Assembly: GCF_002105155.1 (NCBI RefSeq)
Contig: NW_019028997.1
Location: 186,001-250,000 of the forward strand
Source: Lobosporangium transversale
Taxonomy: Eukaryota; Mortierellomycota; Mortierellomycetes; Mortierellales; Mortierellaceae
Reading direction: 5' to 3'
Length of the DNA stretch: 64,000 bases
The number at the start of each line of letters is the position of its first letter. Positions within the stretch are counted from its first letter, which is position 1. A program made the position numbers and the translations under genes. Positions 39,590 through 51,700 of the stretch are shown here, in pieces. The notes beneath the pieces are model-generated. The model saw nothing but the letters and a program-made list of their open reading frames with translations. It had not been told where the DNA came from and searched no databases.

Positions 39590-42500
39590 CGTTAGCTCTT
39601 ACAACTGATCTTCTTCCGTAATTTTTTCAGGCCAGAGGTAAAGCTATCATAAAATATAATGTTATGGGAGATTTGACCGGTCATTCTGTTTCTGCGTGCA
39701 GGTAGGACGCACCTGGCTCTACTGAATAACCTTTCAGAGTTATTGGAAGTAGCCTGGGCACAAAGGTATGCTTATGCAAATGGAGCAATGTAATCCATTG
39801 CCCTTATTCCTCTGTCCTGTTGCTCCTTCCAAGAGTAAAAGCATAACGCGCGTTTTTCCGTCGGCGACACTCTTGAAATCCCCACACCATAATATACCAC
39901 ATCAACATGGGTCATCGATTTGTAATATTCTTGGTCCAAAGGAGAAAGTCGATCCCAACATACTCGACCTTTGGCAGCGGCGGCAAACCTTGCTGGTGCT
40001 TCTCTGGTCACCTCTGGAGCTTTCTTCCTGAGAGGTTCACCATTGGTTGTCTTCATGTTTTTAATGATGCTCAATGTCGGGTTAAGGAATAGTGATATAA
40101 CCATAACATCGGGAACGTCATGCACGGGCCACATCGTATTGATAAACTTGTTAAGGTTTCCCAGAACTCCTGTGCCGTCTGTGTGTCATATGAGCGAGAG
40201 TCCGGTAGCAACTCTTTCAGCTTCATATACATTTGTGACAGTGTTGGATGATCGGTGCTGCTCACCCATTCAATGAATTTGACTGCATCTGCCATCATAT
40301 GAATAGTTTCACGGAGAGTTTTAATCTCATCACCATCAAGTAGGTGTCGCTTTGATTCCTTTGCTTTCGACCTTATCTCGCTTCTCTCGGTGGAGTCCAT
40401 GCGATGGAAAGTGCGAGAAATTGCTTCTAGGGAAAGTAGCACTCTGTTTGCCATCTTGTACTGCGAGTTCCACCTTGTAATGTTCCTCGACAGCAACTTG
40501 GCACGCTTGCCTCCCTGTTCTTACTATAAGGCAAGCATCGCCGCGGCATTGCTCCTGAAAAAAAGATGAAATCTCTTGGCACTTGTCCATTAATATCTGT
40601 GCAGACTCGCATAGCTCCAAAGACTTATTGATGCAAAGCTGGACCTTATGTGAGGCGCATGCCAACCAGTGCACCCTCCTTGTGATCTTCTCAATAGAGA
40701 GCTATTGCTTTTTTGATACCAGAACCTTGGGCTGTTGTTGCGCAAATGAGTCTTTCGCTCATATCCATGTTATTAACAACACCAACTGGAAGGTGAATCG
40801 CAAGACTGAAAAAAAAAAAAAAAAAAAAAAAAAAACGTTAGCATAGCAATAATTATGGGAATAAAAAGATAAGAGGCAGATGTATCAGCATTTTACTTAC
40901 CAGACTTCTGGTAGATATTTTGGGATGATTGCACCCCATAGACTTGTTCCATTCCTATTACAGCAGACACTGGTTCGAAGCTAGGCGTGGAAAGATGCAT
41001 TGTAGTTCTCAAGAACTCCCCTTTGATCGATGTCTAGCAATCCATCGCGACGGCAGCGTAAAGGTCATAAGAGGCAATGTACTCTTTGATTTCGCGTCTC
41101 GTCCCTCGAACCTGTCGATCCATCTTGTCTTGCATAGTCGCTGTGACAGGGATATCGAGATGAGGATTGACCATTTCAATGGCTGCTCTGAAGATCGTTG
41201 AATTAATTGCATCGAATGTCACTCTGTTGGAGGCTATGTACAGTAAAAGCATACCCTTGAATACTTCTTGTTCAAGAGGGAGCGGCTTCTTGAGTCTCTC
41301 ATCAACAATCGCATTTCGTGCGATGTCTAACCTTGCCTTTCTTGGTGGGCGAGGCATGCCAACTTCTTCCGGAGAGGGTGGCGGCATGATACCTTTAACC
41401 CCGCCCTGGTAACTGCGGAATTCTTGGAGGGTACTATATAAACCACCATGGCGCTGGGTCAAGTGAACAGATCTTGAATATCCGCTCCCAGTTTTCTTGT
41501 ATGTAATGCCACAGATCATCCTATCTTTCAAGGTCTGGCACTAGAATTCTTCCTTGGAAAAATGACTGACCACGCTGTTCTTGCGAAAGGATTTTTTTAT
41601 TTAGAATCAGCGCTAACGCCTTTTTTTGAGAGGGAGGAGCGTCGGAGCATTGTTCTGGCGTTGGAATGGTACCAAAATCCAGTAACTTATAAAAATTATA
41701 CCATCCATATGGTGCACGATGACTAGCCCTCAGTCCTCTCCGGCGGTCGCCCAATGCTTCAGCGTCAATGGCACGTGTAAAGTTAAGAGAGAGAAGATTA
41801 AAAGCTCTTGAGCACGTAGTTAATATTGCGCTGTTGCGCGAAGCTCAATATAGAAATTGATGAGACTGAAGGTGAGCCTGGTTTTGGCCCCCGATATTGG
41901 GAGAAGCTGTTGGATGAACGGAGAGATGATAGCGGGGTTTGCCGTGCAGCAAGTAGCCTATGATTATAACGTGATATAGGCGAAACTATTGATGATTGAG
42001 AACGTCCAAACGTCCTTAGTCTGGCACGATGAGCCGATTGTGCGGATTCACCGAGGGAGGAGAAGGAGTTTTGGGGACCTCCTCTTTTCACGACTGGATC
42101 CAGGAGCGACGCCCACTATGGGTTTCACGGTCGCCTGGGATGAAGGCGGAATTGGGCCCGCACTAAGATAAGAGTCTGGTACCTCAAGCTCAACATCGTA
42201 TGGTATATCTTGCGCCCCGAACGATTCGCCATAGCAGGCCGCATCACTAGTTTGAGGAGAATCGGTTCTATTTGCTGGGAGACTTTTTTGGAGTTGCATT
42301 CTTCGTACGATTTGATTTCGGTGAGGTATAAGGGTCTCTTCCTCGTCCTCGTCTTCTGATAAGAGTGTGTCTTCTATGCCAAATCCACTGTTGCGCTCCT
42401 CCTGGTATTCATTCTCATCCCCATCTTCATACTCATACTCTTCCTCATATTCTCCATTCTCATCTTGGTGGAGAGGATCAAATGTATAATCTGTTGCCAT
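39590..42500 (-). pseudogene. hAT-family transposase pseudogene
   Basis: The minus-strand pieces follow hAT order. An acidic N-terminus (MATDYTFDPLHQDENG, 42500) comes first. KGMLLLYIASNRVTFDAINS follows at about 41250. HWLACASHKVQLCINKSLE, the conserved C-x2-H segment, is at about 40670. RNITRWNSQYKM is at about 40480. The C-terminal dimerisation region is SNNSERLFSRAR at about 39730. A one-base deletion breaks the frame near 40145 and an in-frame TAA occurs at about 39770. Some other breaks may be introns. Intact hAT transposases cut and paste by a DDE/RNase H mechanism; this copy cannot encode one. Terminal repeats and the 8-base duplication were not identified. Confidence 0.75.
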
Positions 42501-42714
42501 TGTTTCTTAAATATTGATTGTGTATGAAAGTAAAACGGATAACAATAAAAAGACGGTAAAGACGATAAAGACAACGTTATAACATTCAATTGATTTTTGG
42601 TTTTGTGCAGCATGGAAAACTTTCTGTTCCCCCACCAGCTACAACTAGCACGCTATTTTTGTTTTTTTTTGTGAGGAAGCAATGAAGAGTGACTATGGCT
42701 GGCATTTTTTTTTA

Positions 42715-43863
42715 TCGGGTGACTGTAGAGCGGAATAGAGCGTGAATAATATTTTGTAGATAGATAGTAAACAGTAGAAAAGTAAGTGAGAATAAGATAT
42801 GGGTGCACACACCACACCCATGGGGTATTTATTCATTTTCTGGTAGAGGGGCCTGAACTAGATAACTCCGTATCTATCTGTAAGATGACATCGATTCGTT
42901 CTAAAAAATTCATATCAAAGATTTATCGCGTCTATGTGTAACGCGTTATTGCCACTAATTTCTACTGCTAATCTTTTTAGTGAATTAGTGTTTTTTACTC
43001 AGTATTTTTCCTAACTTGGTCATCATAATATTACATACTGTGGAATATACAACAGAGCGCGATGAGTATCACAGCTCCCACGGCGCTGCAACTTCCAACA
43101 GTAATAACTCAAGACTCCTCTCTACTCTAGACTCAACTTCGCTTATTTCCTTCGAAATAAAAAGCTAGAATGTAGTGTGTAGGATACACGTTGCCGCTTA
43201 TAGATGAAATAAAGACCTCGTGCAGTGCAAACAAGGTGTGCACGGGGGTCGTACAAATAACCATCTAAATTTTAACAAGGATGCTTAAAAAATGGGATTA
43301 ATCTATTTGGCAGCCTAGTTGCCGAATATTATTTGGCAGCCCATTGCCAAATATAGTCAACTTTCAAGACTCTCTTTGGCAGCCCAGTTGCCAAATAACA
43401 TTCATTATTTACTTGGCAGCCTACCCAGCGTTATTTGGCCTCTAACTATTTTTTTTTTTTTTCATTCCTAGGAACCGTATATGTATATAACGCTCGTACT
43501 TCAAATTAATAAAGCTCCCGTCTTCTACGTCATAGTTATGTGTAGTGACATTGTCTTGTCTCATTGAAAACTAATGACTTTTTTTTTTCAAGTAGGTCGC
43601 TCATACAGTTTTGGAGGTGCCATTTGGAGATCAATGCCTATGAGAGGTTTTCGCTCGGAGCAAACGCGTCTCACCTGCTACCTAGACGTCTTCAATAAAT
43701 CATTCCCTAACCGTGTACATTGAAGGCTGTTTTGTGAAGATGTCATCGCCGCTGCCCTTAGTACCTCCGGTGGCATTAGCTGTGCAAGGCAATGTATCCA
43801 CAGAACGCTGCCTGTTTTACCACTGATGTTATGACCCTGTTATCAAAAAAAAAAAAAAAAAAA
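42715..43863. repeat. Right arm of the 1.14-kb inverted repeat pair
   Basis: Reverse complement of 26532-27673. It starts inward at TCGGGTG (42715) and ends outward at an A run (43845-43863) that corresponds to the T run at 26532-26543. The 3' edge abuts the second GCACGGG-type element. The 200 bases between the hAT start and this arm show no gene. Confidence 0.9.
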
Positions 43864-43871
43864 GGATGAAG

Positions 43872-45013
43872 TTATTTGCACGGGCCCGTACACCCCTTAT
43901 TTGTACGGCCCCTGTTGCAAATAAATTTTTACTTATAAAAAAATTTATTTGCACTGCCCCGTACACACTCTATTTACACTGCTCCCCCCGTACAAATAAA
44001 AAAAAGCTATTTGCACGGGGTCTCTATTTCATCTACAAGCAGCAACGTGTATCCTACAGACTACATGATTCTGGCTTTATATAAATAAGTGGAGGTGAGT
44101 CTAGAGTAGGGAGGAGTGAAATTATTACTGCAGCGCTGTGGGAGCTGCCAAACAGCTCATTTGTGACATACAAAAATACTACACCAACTGCACCATATAG
44201 ACCCAAATTACCACTCACGTGGGGCAGACGATATCTTACAGTACATAAGATACAGTAGGTGATTGTGGCACGTTCGGCTTTGAGTGCGAACTGTCACCAA
44301 CTATCAAAGACAAGTAATATCGGGTAAGAGGATAGATATTCCACAAAATAAGCTGAGGTCTACCCATTGTATTTTGATGAATTTGATAAACAAGAAAGGG
44401 AAAAGAAAGAGAGTAGGTAGTAACACGGCACGCTATACATCGTAGAAATGAGTATGATTGTATGATTGTTTGTATATCTACCGAAACAAACTACACGTTA
44501 GAGGTTCCTAATAACTGAACTCATCGTTGTGTGCTTAATAGTGTACGGAAGTACTAGAGATGTATGCACGCGTTAAATGAAAGAAAGCATCGGGGAACCA
44601 TCCATAATCTATAACAATGCAACCAACAAAAGTGCAAAGTAAAGCTGCATAGTATATTTCAATTATAGATAAATCATTTGTAATTCTGTATTTAGTCCCA
44701 GAGTCGCATAAAGAATGCCAACATCTACTCTGAGCTACATACGACTTTGATAAGATAAATATTCTGGTCAGTATTTGATGCTTAGGCAGCGGCTCTAGAT
44801 CTAAGCCTGTGTCGTGGAAGGCTTCCTGGTTATGGTGTTTAGGGCTAAAATAAAGACCCCGTACAAATAAAAAAAAAGAAATAATTTTTTTTTATTTGCA
44901 CGGGGGAGCGGTGTAAATAAGGTGTGTACGGGGCAGTGCAAATAGATTTTTTAAATATTTGTACGGGGCAGTGCAAATAGATTTTTTAAATATTTGTACG
45001 GCCCCCGTGCAAA
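43872..45013 (+). mobile_element. GCACGGG-type non-autonomous element, copy 2
   Basis: The inverted ends are TTATTTGCACGGGCCCGTAC (43872) and GTACGGCCCCCGTGCAAATA (about 45013). Repeated ATTTGCACGGGG and ATTTGTACGG units fill about 150 bases at each end. The interior matches copy 1 at 27.2-28.5 kb in the same orientation. No open frame. It sits in the A run of the family-1 element, so it is the younger insertion. Confidence 0.78.
44946..45000. repeat. 35-base tandem repeat inside the element end
   Basis: The unit ATTTTTTAAATATTTGTACG plus GGGCAGTGCAAATAG occurs about one and a half times in tandem, and a third partial unit leads into it. It multiplies the subterminal ATTTGTACGGGG motif, the likely transposase-binding unit. 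Confidence 0.75.
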
Positions 45014-45169
45014 TATCTTTTTCCAAAAAAAAAAAAAAAAAAAAAAAAAGAAAAAGAACTGTATTTGGCCCCCAGAAGTAGGCTGCCAAACAGATCAATC
45101 CTTCCGAAATAAAGACCCGTGCATATTACTTCATCCAACGATCAAAAAATTAGCCATGAGGTACAAATA

Positions 45170-45241
45170 TTCCCAGTCCGGGGATCGAACCCGGGCCTTG
45201 TCGGTGAGAGCGACAAATCCTGACCACTGGACCAACTAGGA
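45170..45241 (-). tRNA. tRNA-Glu (anticodon CTC)
   Basis: Read on the minus strand from 45241: acceptor TCCTAGT pairs with ACTGGGA. The anticodon stem is TGTCG/CGACA with loop CTCTCAC, anticodon CTC. The T arm is CCGGG-TTCGATC-CCCGG and the discriminator is A. It reads GAG codons. It closes the right side of the element island. Confidence 0.92.
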
Positions 45242-45449
45242 ATCATATAGAGCTGATGAAAAAATCACTGTCTTAAGAACCGGGGGGTTATACTGAGATG
45301 CCCTTAAAAACCGCAACGAGACGCAAATACATAGAACACACTGAAATGTTGTACCAAGATAAAGGTCTTTATTAGTTTATGATACATATAATACTATACA
45401 AGTAACTAGTGCTGAGATGAATGAGGTTGCATACCTGAAGTGTTGTACC

Positions 45450-45454
<5 letters not shown>
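45242..45454. other. tRNA-Glu 5' flank and LINE target region
   Basis: This holds two near-copies of TGAAGTGTTGTACCAAGAT: 45343-45361 with one change, and 45436-45454, which is the left LINE target duplication. The first continues AAAGGT, like the sequence after the right duplication at 53701. The LINE target was therefore already a diverged direct repeat, perhaps an old LTR end. Confidence 0.6.
45436..45454. repeat. LINE target-site duplication, left copy
   Basis: TGAAGTGTTGTACCAAGAT, identical to 53682-53700. The 19-base perfect duplication fixes the LINE ends. Confidence 0.93.
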
Positions 45455-45481
<27 letters not shown>

Positions 45482-45726
45482 GATAACAAGGACCCACGAG
45501 GTCATGTAGGATTTATTTTGATGTTAGCTCTATAAATGGGTTGCCCCATTACTGGGGTCGCAAATAAAGCGGTATCCAATAATCGGCCGAAGCCGCATCG
45601 TCATACTGCCACAGTACTACATCCTGTTCATAAACCACGTCAGCATTGAGTAGACTTCCTTGGTCCCAGAGGACCTGTGGCACGGCTCTACTCCCTACTT
45701 GGCCTGTTGTGCGCGAAGGTCATCCT

Positions 45727-48700
45727 TTAGCCGCTGTCCTCAATCATCAAAAATTTACAGCTTTCCAGGCGCTCCATAATCGCCAATTCCACCTGCTGCC
45801 GGTAGCTTGCCGCCACTCGCCGGTCTGCCTCAGTCCTGATCGCCTTCACATCTGCTGTTCGTCGTTGTCCCTGGTGAGAGCCAAAGAATTCACCTCTGCT
45901 ACGTCTGTGCCTCCCAACACAGTTGCGTCCCCTGGCGCGTTTGCTCACAGAGGTGATACCATTTTCTCTTTCCCAGTTGACGGTGACTTTGCAGCGTCTG
46001 TTCCAGATTTCAGTCCTGCCGAGTTCCTCGATTGACTTGACAAAGCGGCAAACAATGTACCTTGAGATCGATGCTGTGGTTCTGAAGATCGTCTTCCATT
46101 TTTGTATCAGTTCCTTCGGCACCAAACCGTGGTACAAGTCTTGGACAGTCCAGTGGGCATGCTCACCCTCGTTCCTCCGTCCCATATCCACATCTTCCTC
46201 ACCAAACAGAGTGCTCGCATGTCGAATCTCTCTGACGCCCTTGAACATCGCTTCCAAAGAGCCCCAAATCACGTTGTCGGCTACAGGTGTAAACGAGGGG
46301 CCTCCTTTATTCAGGTTTGGCTCCTGTGTTTTCCCTTGTTTGTCTTCCCAGAGCTTCTTCTCCTTCACTAATGCTCTTTTGCCATCCTTCGTGATGAGTT
46401 CTATGGCCTGCTTCCAACCTTTCAATTGCTCGTCCAGTGTCATGGGACATCGCCAGAGGTGTTCTATGTCCTCCTGCTCCTGTTCACACATCCTGCAGAT
46501 GTCAGTCTCATACAGGTCCGGTCGCCACTGCCTCATATAAGTGAGTGTAGGAAGCATACCATGGACCTTCTTTATTCTGTGCGCTCTCTTGTGACAATCT
46601 GCTGGGCTGGTGAAGAGGCCTCTAGGCGTGTTGCCATCGTGAAGAATATGCAGGCTTGCTTTCCATTCTACTTCTCGCCAGTCTGCAATATAATTCCTGA
46701 CTCTGTTCTGAGACGCCCACAAGTAATGTGTTCTCACTGCTGATTGGAGTTTTAGCAGGTGTCTAAGATCATCCTCCACCACCTCGTTCTCGAAAATAGC
46801 GTGGCAGCGCAGATCGTTGTGTTCCAGTACTTTGATTGTCCACATTTCGCTAAAATGAGCATCTTTGGCGGCTTGGTCTGCCCTTATATTGCCTCTATTC
46901 CCAGCATGGCCCTTGACCCATTTCACAGTTACCTTCCCGCCCTGCTTAAAGAGCGCTCTCGAAATGGCTGCCCACCACACTGCGTACTTGGATCGCAATC
47001 GCTGCCGTTCAGTGCTTGCTTCTCGCTTTTGAGCAAGGTCCTTGAACTGAACCACTACCGCCATGTTGTCTATGTAGACAGTCGTTGGAACGTTACGGGG
47101 ACTGACTAGAATGGCTGCGTACAGTCCTACTAGCTCTGCCTTGGTGGATGAAGCATACCCATCGACTCTACCTGAAACTACATTTGAGAAGCTTTCTGGG
47201 CCTATCTGAGCCACCACTCCGAAAGCCATCCGCGCCGCCCTTCTTCCTGCCTCTTCAAGGGACCCATCGGAGTAAAGTGTTAGCTGACTCATCGTTGATA
47301 GTTTCTCTCTTTGACGCAGTATATTGTCCATGTCAACCTGTGGGATCTCTACACCTAGGCACTCAGAGGAGCCAAACCACCGATGATGACCCTCTGGGAT
47401 TTTATTATTCCTTGTTCTTGAGGAGTCCATCTCTTCTTGCGCTTTCGTCCTGAGCCTCCTATCGAGAGCTTGTTCGTCGAGTTCATGGCGTCCACGTATC
47501 TTGTTTCGCTCTTGTGCTCTACGTCTTGCTCGGTTGAAAGCCGCTCGTCGTCGCTGTTCTCTTCTTCCTTGTTCATCGAGCCTTTGAAACCTAGCCTGTA
47601 ACCGTAGGCGTTCTTGACGGCGAGCTCTTTCGATAGCCTTCGAGTGTGCGGCTTCTTGCTTGGCTTGCACCCACTGTTCACGTCGCCACACTCTCCTTCT
47701 CTCCGCCTCTTCTTTTTTCCTCTCTTGCTCTATTTTTCTTAGCAACCATTGCTCCCTCTTCCCTCTTTCCAAACGGTCGCGAAATTGTAACATTTTCCTT
47801 CCTTGAGGATCTTTCCACAGCCTATGCCTCTCGTTAGCTTCGCGCTCTTTTTCTCTCAAACGCTCTCTTTTTTCAAAATTTTCTCGCAAGTATTCTTTTT
47901 GGAGTTCGCGATCAGACTCAGTGTATCCTTCATACTCCTGCATACCCTCTTGTATGTAACACTGTGCTCTTCTTTCTCTTTCCTCCCGCTGTTCTACACT
48001 TAGGGGATCAAGTGGCTCTCTGGGGTCTTCTTCCACGTCACTGAGGTAACTTATATATCCAACTTCATCATCCTCATCATCCTCAGTGGGCTGCTCCTCC
48101 AACATATTGTCTTCTGTGAGTAGTTCATCTGCTCTCTCATTGTTTTCAGTCTCATTTAGCTGTTGGAGCTCCCTTAAATCTCTCTCTTCCTCTTCGTCTA
48201 GTCTCTGAAGAATGTTCTTTTTGTCTCTACACCATACTTCGATAAAGTTGTGTGTGTAAAGGGACTCATGAAGGGCATTTTGAACATTGTGGAACCATGC
48301 TGGAGATGCCTTTGGGTCTCTCCTTTTCGTACGTACCTCATTCCAGGATTTGAGTGACGAATCCTCGTCTAGAGTTTGCTCAGCATAATATATTCCTCTT
48401 GCTGCTAATTCCCGCACAGGCTGGTCATCCACAATGCCATGAAGCATGTCTGCTATATTGAGAGCATTTCCAGGGAGCCCAAAATCGTTTGCTAGTTGCA
48501 AGTCAAACTTCACTTGTCGATCGGCCATTAGTTTACAGACGCTTGATGCGAAGTTGTGTTTGTATGCTTTTATTTTGTGTGGCTCTGCAGTTGGGAGCTT
48601 GCTCGTCCTAAGGCGCTTCTGGAGGGCAATGAGACGTGCTCTACAGATACGTCCCATCAACCCATTGTCATTTAGGCGTAGGAACAGGGTTGATATCTGC

Positions 48701-51700
48701 TCCTCTGTCTGTGCGTCTTCTAAGTTTTTAATTGCATAGAATCTAGGGTGATGCATTATGCTGTTGGGTGTGGTTGACGGCATACGTGCTTTGCTCTTAC
48801 ATAGCTTCATATACTTACCTGTCATTCGTCTCACAAAAGAAGGGGGAAGTATCTGTGCCGAAATCCTATAAAGCACCTTGGGTATGAGGACGTTATTGAT
48901 GAGATATGCTGTCTGTTTGTCGGTTACTGCTTTTGAGGAGAGAATACTACACATTGACGTGACTTCTCTTTCTACAATGTTCTCTGTTGTCTTCACCGAC
49001 CCTCTGGCTGTTACCCAGACACCTAGTATCCGGACAGGGTCATCTTTGCCCAGCGGGCGGATTTCTTCTGCCGGTGTACCAAAATGGAGATTATTGTTAT
49101 TGTTGAGCTTGCTGTTTAGTGTTAGCACCTGCGTCTTTTTCGCATTGATTTCGACCCCGTTAAGAACAAAAAAGGACGTGGCGACATCTAGTATATCCTG
49201 TACATGTTGCTTGGAGTCAGATATCCATGTCGTGTCGTCCACAAAAGCCAGACATGCGAGCTGAGGTGTATCTGGAGGGCCCTCTATTCTGTATCCCTTC
49301 ATGTGGTCCATAACTTCACATAGTAGTGGATCATAAGCTATTCGCCAGAGTAAAGGGCACTCTACGCCTCCTTGATCCAGACCGCATTCTGGGCGGTACT
49401 CTTTCGTAAGCCCGTATTCTGTAATAACTCTATTGACCTTGGTAACAGCGATGTTCTCACACAACCTGATAAATGCCTCTGGAACTCGTAAGCGACGTAG
49501 CCCTCTGGACAACATACCATCGGAAGCACAATTGACCGAATCAAAACACCTTTTCATATCTTGGAACACTATCCATTGCTCCTTGCGAAACTCTCTAGCA
49601 TCTTCCATTGCTGCTTGGAGGATATGAATTGGGTCCTTTGTCGTCGTTCCTTTTAAGACAGAAAAGTTAGGCCCCCGCAAGATGTTATGACGCCGCATCA
49701 TTTCACTAAGTCTATTGGTTAGAACTGTGAACATGATTTTTCTTGCATGTTCTAGAAGCGCAATCGGCCTGACTTCCGCCATGCTTCCTGACCATTCTGC
49801 TGCCTTTGGGATGCAATACAATAGTCCAGTTTTCCAATCCTTTGGTATTGTTTCTTGGACTATTGTGGCACCAACAATCTGGAAAAGAATGTTATGTCCG
49901 ACTTGGCCTTGATGTTGAAATAAATCGTTCGTGGTGCCTGATACTCCTGGTGCTTTGTTCTTTGGTGTCTCTTGGATCACTACCATAAATTCCTCCCATG
50001 AAGGTGGGCTCATGAGCCCATCATACCATTCTTCCTTGATCCTTTCGTGTGGTGCGTATTGTCTTTCCCAGCGTGTTCCTTGTTCCAGAGGTTTTGCAGG
50101 CCTGGGACCGTGCCACTTTTGAAACCATTCTCTGACGTGCCTTTTAATACCTTCTGGCTCAAGAATGTTGAAAGTGTCACCGTCCTCCTGTACTTGAATC
50201 CTGTCCAGTATGACTCTTCCATGTCCTCTACCTAACAACTTATCAATCATCCGACCTGTCGCCGTAAGCAGCTGTCCGCATCTCTGTTCAATCCACTCTG
50301 TCATCTTCGATGCTTTTTCTAAACGCCTCTCTGTCTGCATCTCCGATATTGCCTGTACCCATCTTTTCTTGATACCCTTGCTCCATGTCTCCCATTCTTC
50401 TTCATCTGCGTTCCACCCAGGCACCTCGCCTAGATCCTCCATTCCTCTTTCCGTTTCTTCCCTCATCCATTTCGCGTGGTTGTTGAATTTGATCCGCTCC
50501 GCCTCTAGATATTCTCTTGCACTATCCTCTAGATCGGTTCGTCTTCTCCGTCTAATTGCCACCGTTGCTTGCTTGATCTTGCTTAGGTCCCGCACTAAGT
50601 GTAAGATCGAGAGTTCTGCTTGAGGTTTCACCCCTGATCTACCTACTGTTTTACCTGGTAGGGTCGCTTTTGCACAGCGAAGCACTGTTTTTGAGTACCA
50701 GCGCCACGCTTGTTCCACCTTTACCTTCTCTAATTCTTCCGGAGTTATTCTGCCTTCATTTTGGTTCTCATATTTGAGTCCAAGATTCCTCATTTTCTCC
50801 TGATCGTCGAGAGCCATGTTTAAGGCATTTTCAAAATCATCCCACTGTGTCTTGTTAATGTCTCGAAATTGAAAGCGGAAGCCTTTGGGTTTCTTGTACT
50901 TAAGAGGATCTGCCTTGTGGATGAGTGCTTGGATTGTGATATTGGCCGTCACCATTTTATGGTCCGACGAGACTCCATCAACCGAACTGTGATCAACATA
51001 CACAAGCTTGCCCACCAACAAGCTATCTGTAAAGATCATGTCAATTCGGCTGACACCTTGGCATGTAAAGTCTTGTGTTGTTGGGTGTAACGCCCTGTAG
51101 GTGTCGTAGAATTGCTCTGTTTGTAGCCATTTTAGGATATCGGTTTCTGGATTGGTGCTGGTCCTTGTGCAGTTTTTTCTGTCAATCCTGGGATTGCATA
51201 CCCCATTGAAGTCTCCCATAATAATTACCTCCCTGCGTTCTGCTCTTGCACTAATACATTCTCCTTTGAGCCACTCGCTTAATTCTCTGCGCTGCTTTTC
51301 CTTTTCACGATTCGTTCTATCTTCACTGGGTACATAACAATTAATCACCCGAAGCTTTAATTGTCCTTTGAAATTAAAATCTCTAGACTGCCCTCTGCTT
51401 CCACATGAGGATATTCTCCCAGCATGTACCCATAGCCACTTGTGGATAATGAGGCCGACTCCCGTACCTCGCGTTTTCCCTTCCTCACCTGTTAACCACC
51501 AAAATTTATAACTTTCTTGTTTTATATAGTCTGCTGCTATTTTCGCACCATGATTCATATTTGTCTCTTGTAACGCAATAACATCATACTCTTCTGACTC
51601 TCCCCAATGACAAAGTGTTTCCAATTTTCCAGCTGTTAAAATTCCCTGTGTATTGAAGGTTCCTAACTTCAATCTATCATTCTTTCCATCTCTATTTACT

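Larger units (their letters stand above)
43295..45101. mobile_element. Family-1 (GGCAGCC) element interrupted by a nested element
   Basis: It begins GGATTAATCTATTTGGCAGCC at 43295 and ends GGCTGCCAAACAGATCAATCC at 45101. The interior up to 43863 belongs to the inverted-repeat arm. The part after 45050 (AGAAAAAGAACTGTATTTGG, CCCCCAGAAGTAGGCTGCC) matches the left end of the 26377 copy with deletions. A GCACGGG-type element is inserted at the A run between them. Flanking duplications do not match, because the left flank was duplicated together with the arm. Confidence 0.65.

Noticed and set aside
26200-45110. Starship-like giant element (DUF3435 captain)
   Set aside because: The recombinase has a GCR1_C-like tail and Crypton features, sits centrally rather than at the 5' edge, and there is no evident host-type cargo; most other genes are decayed transposons.
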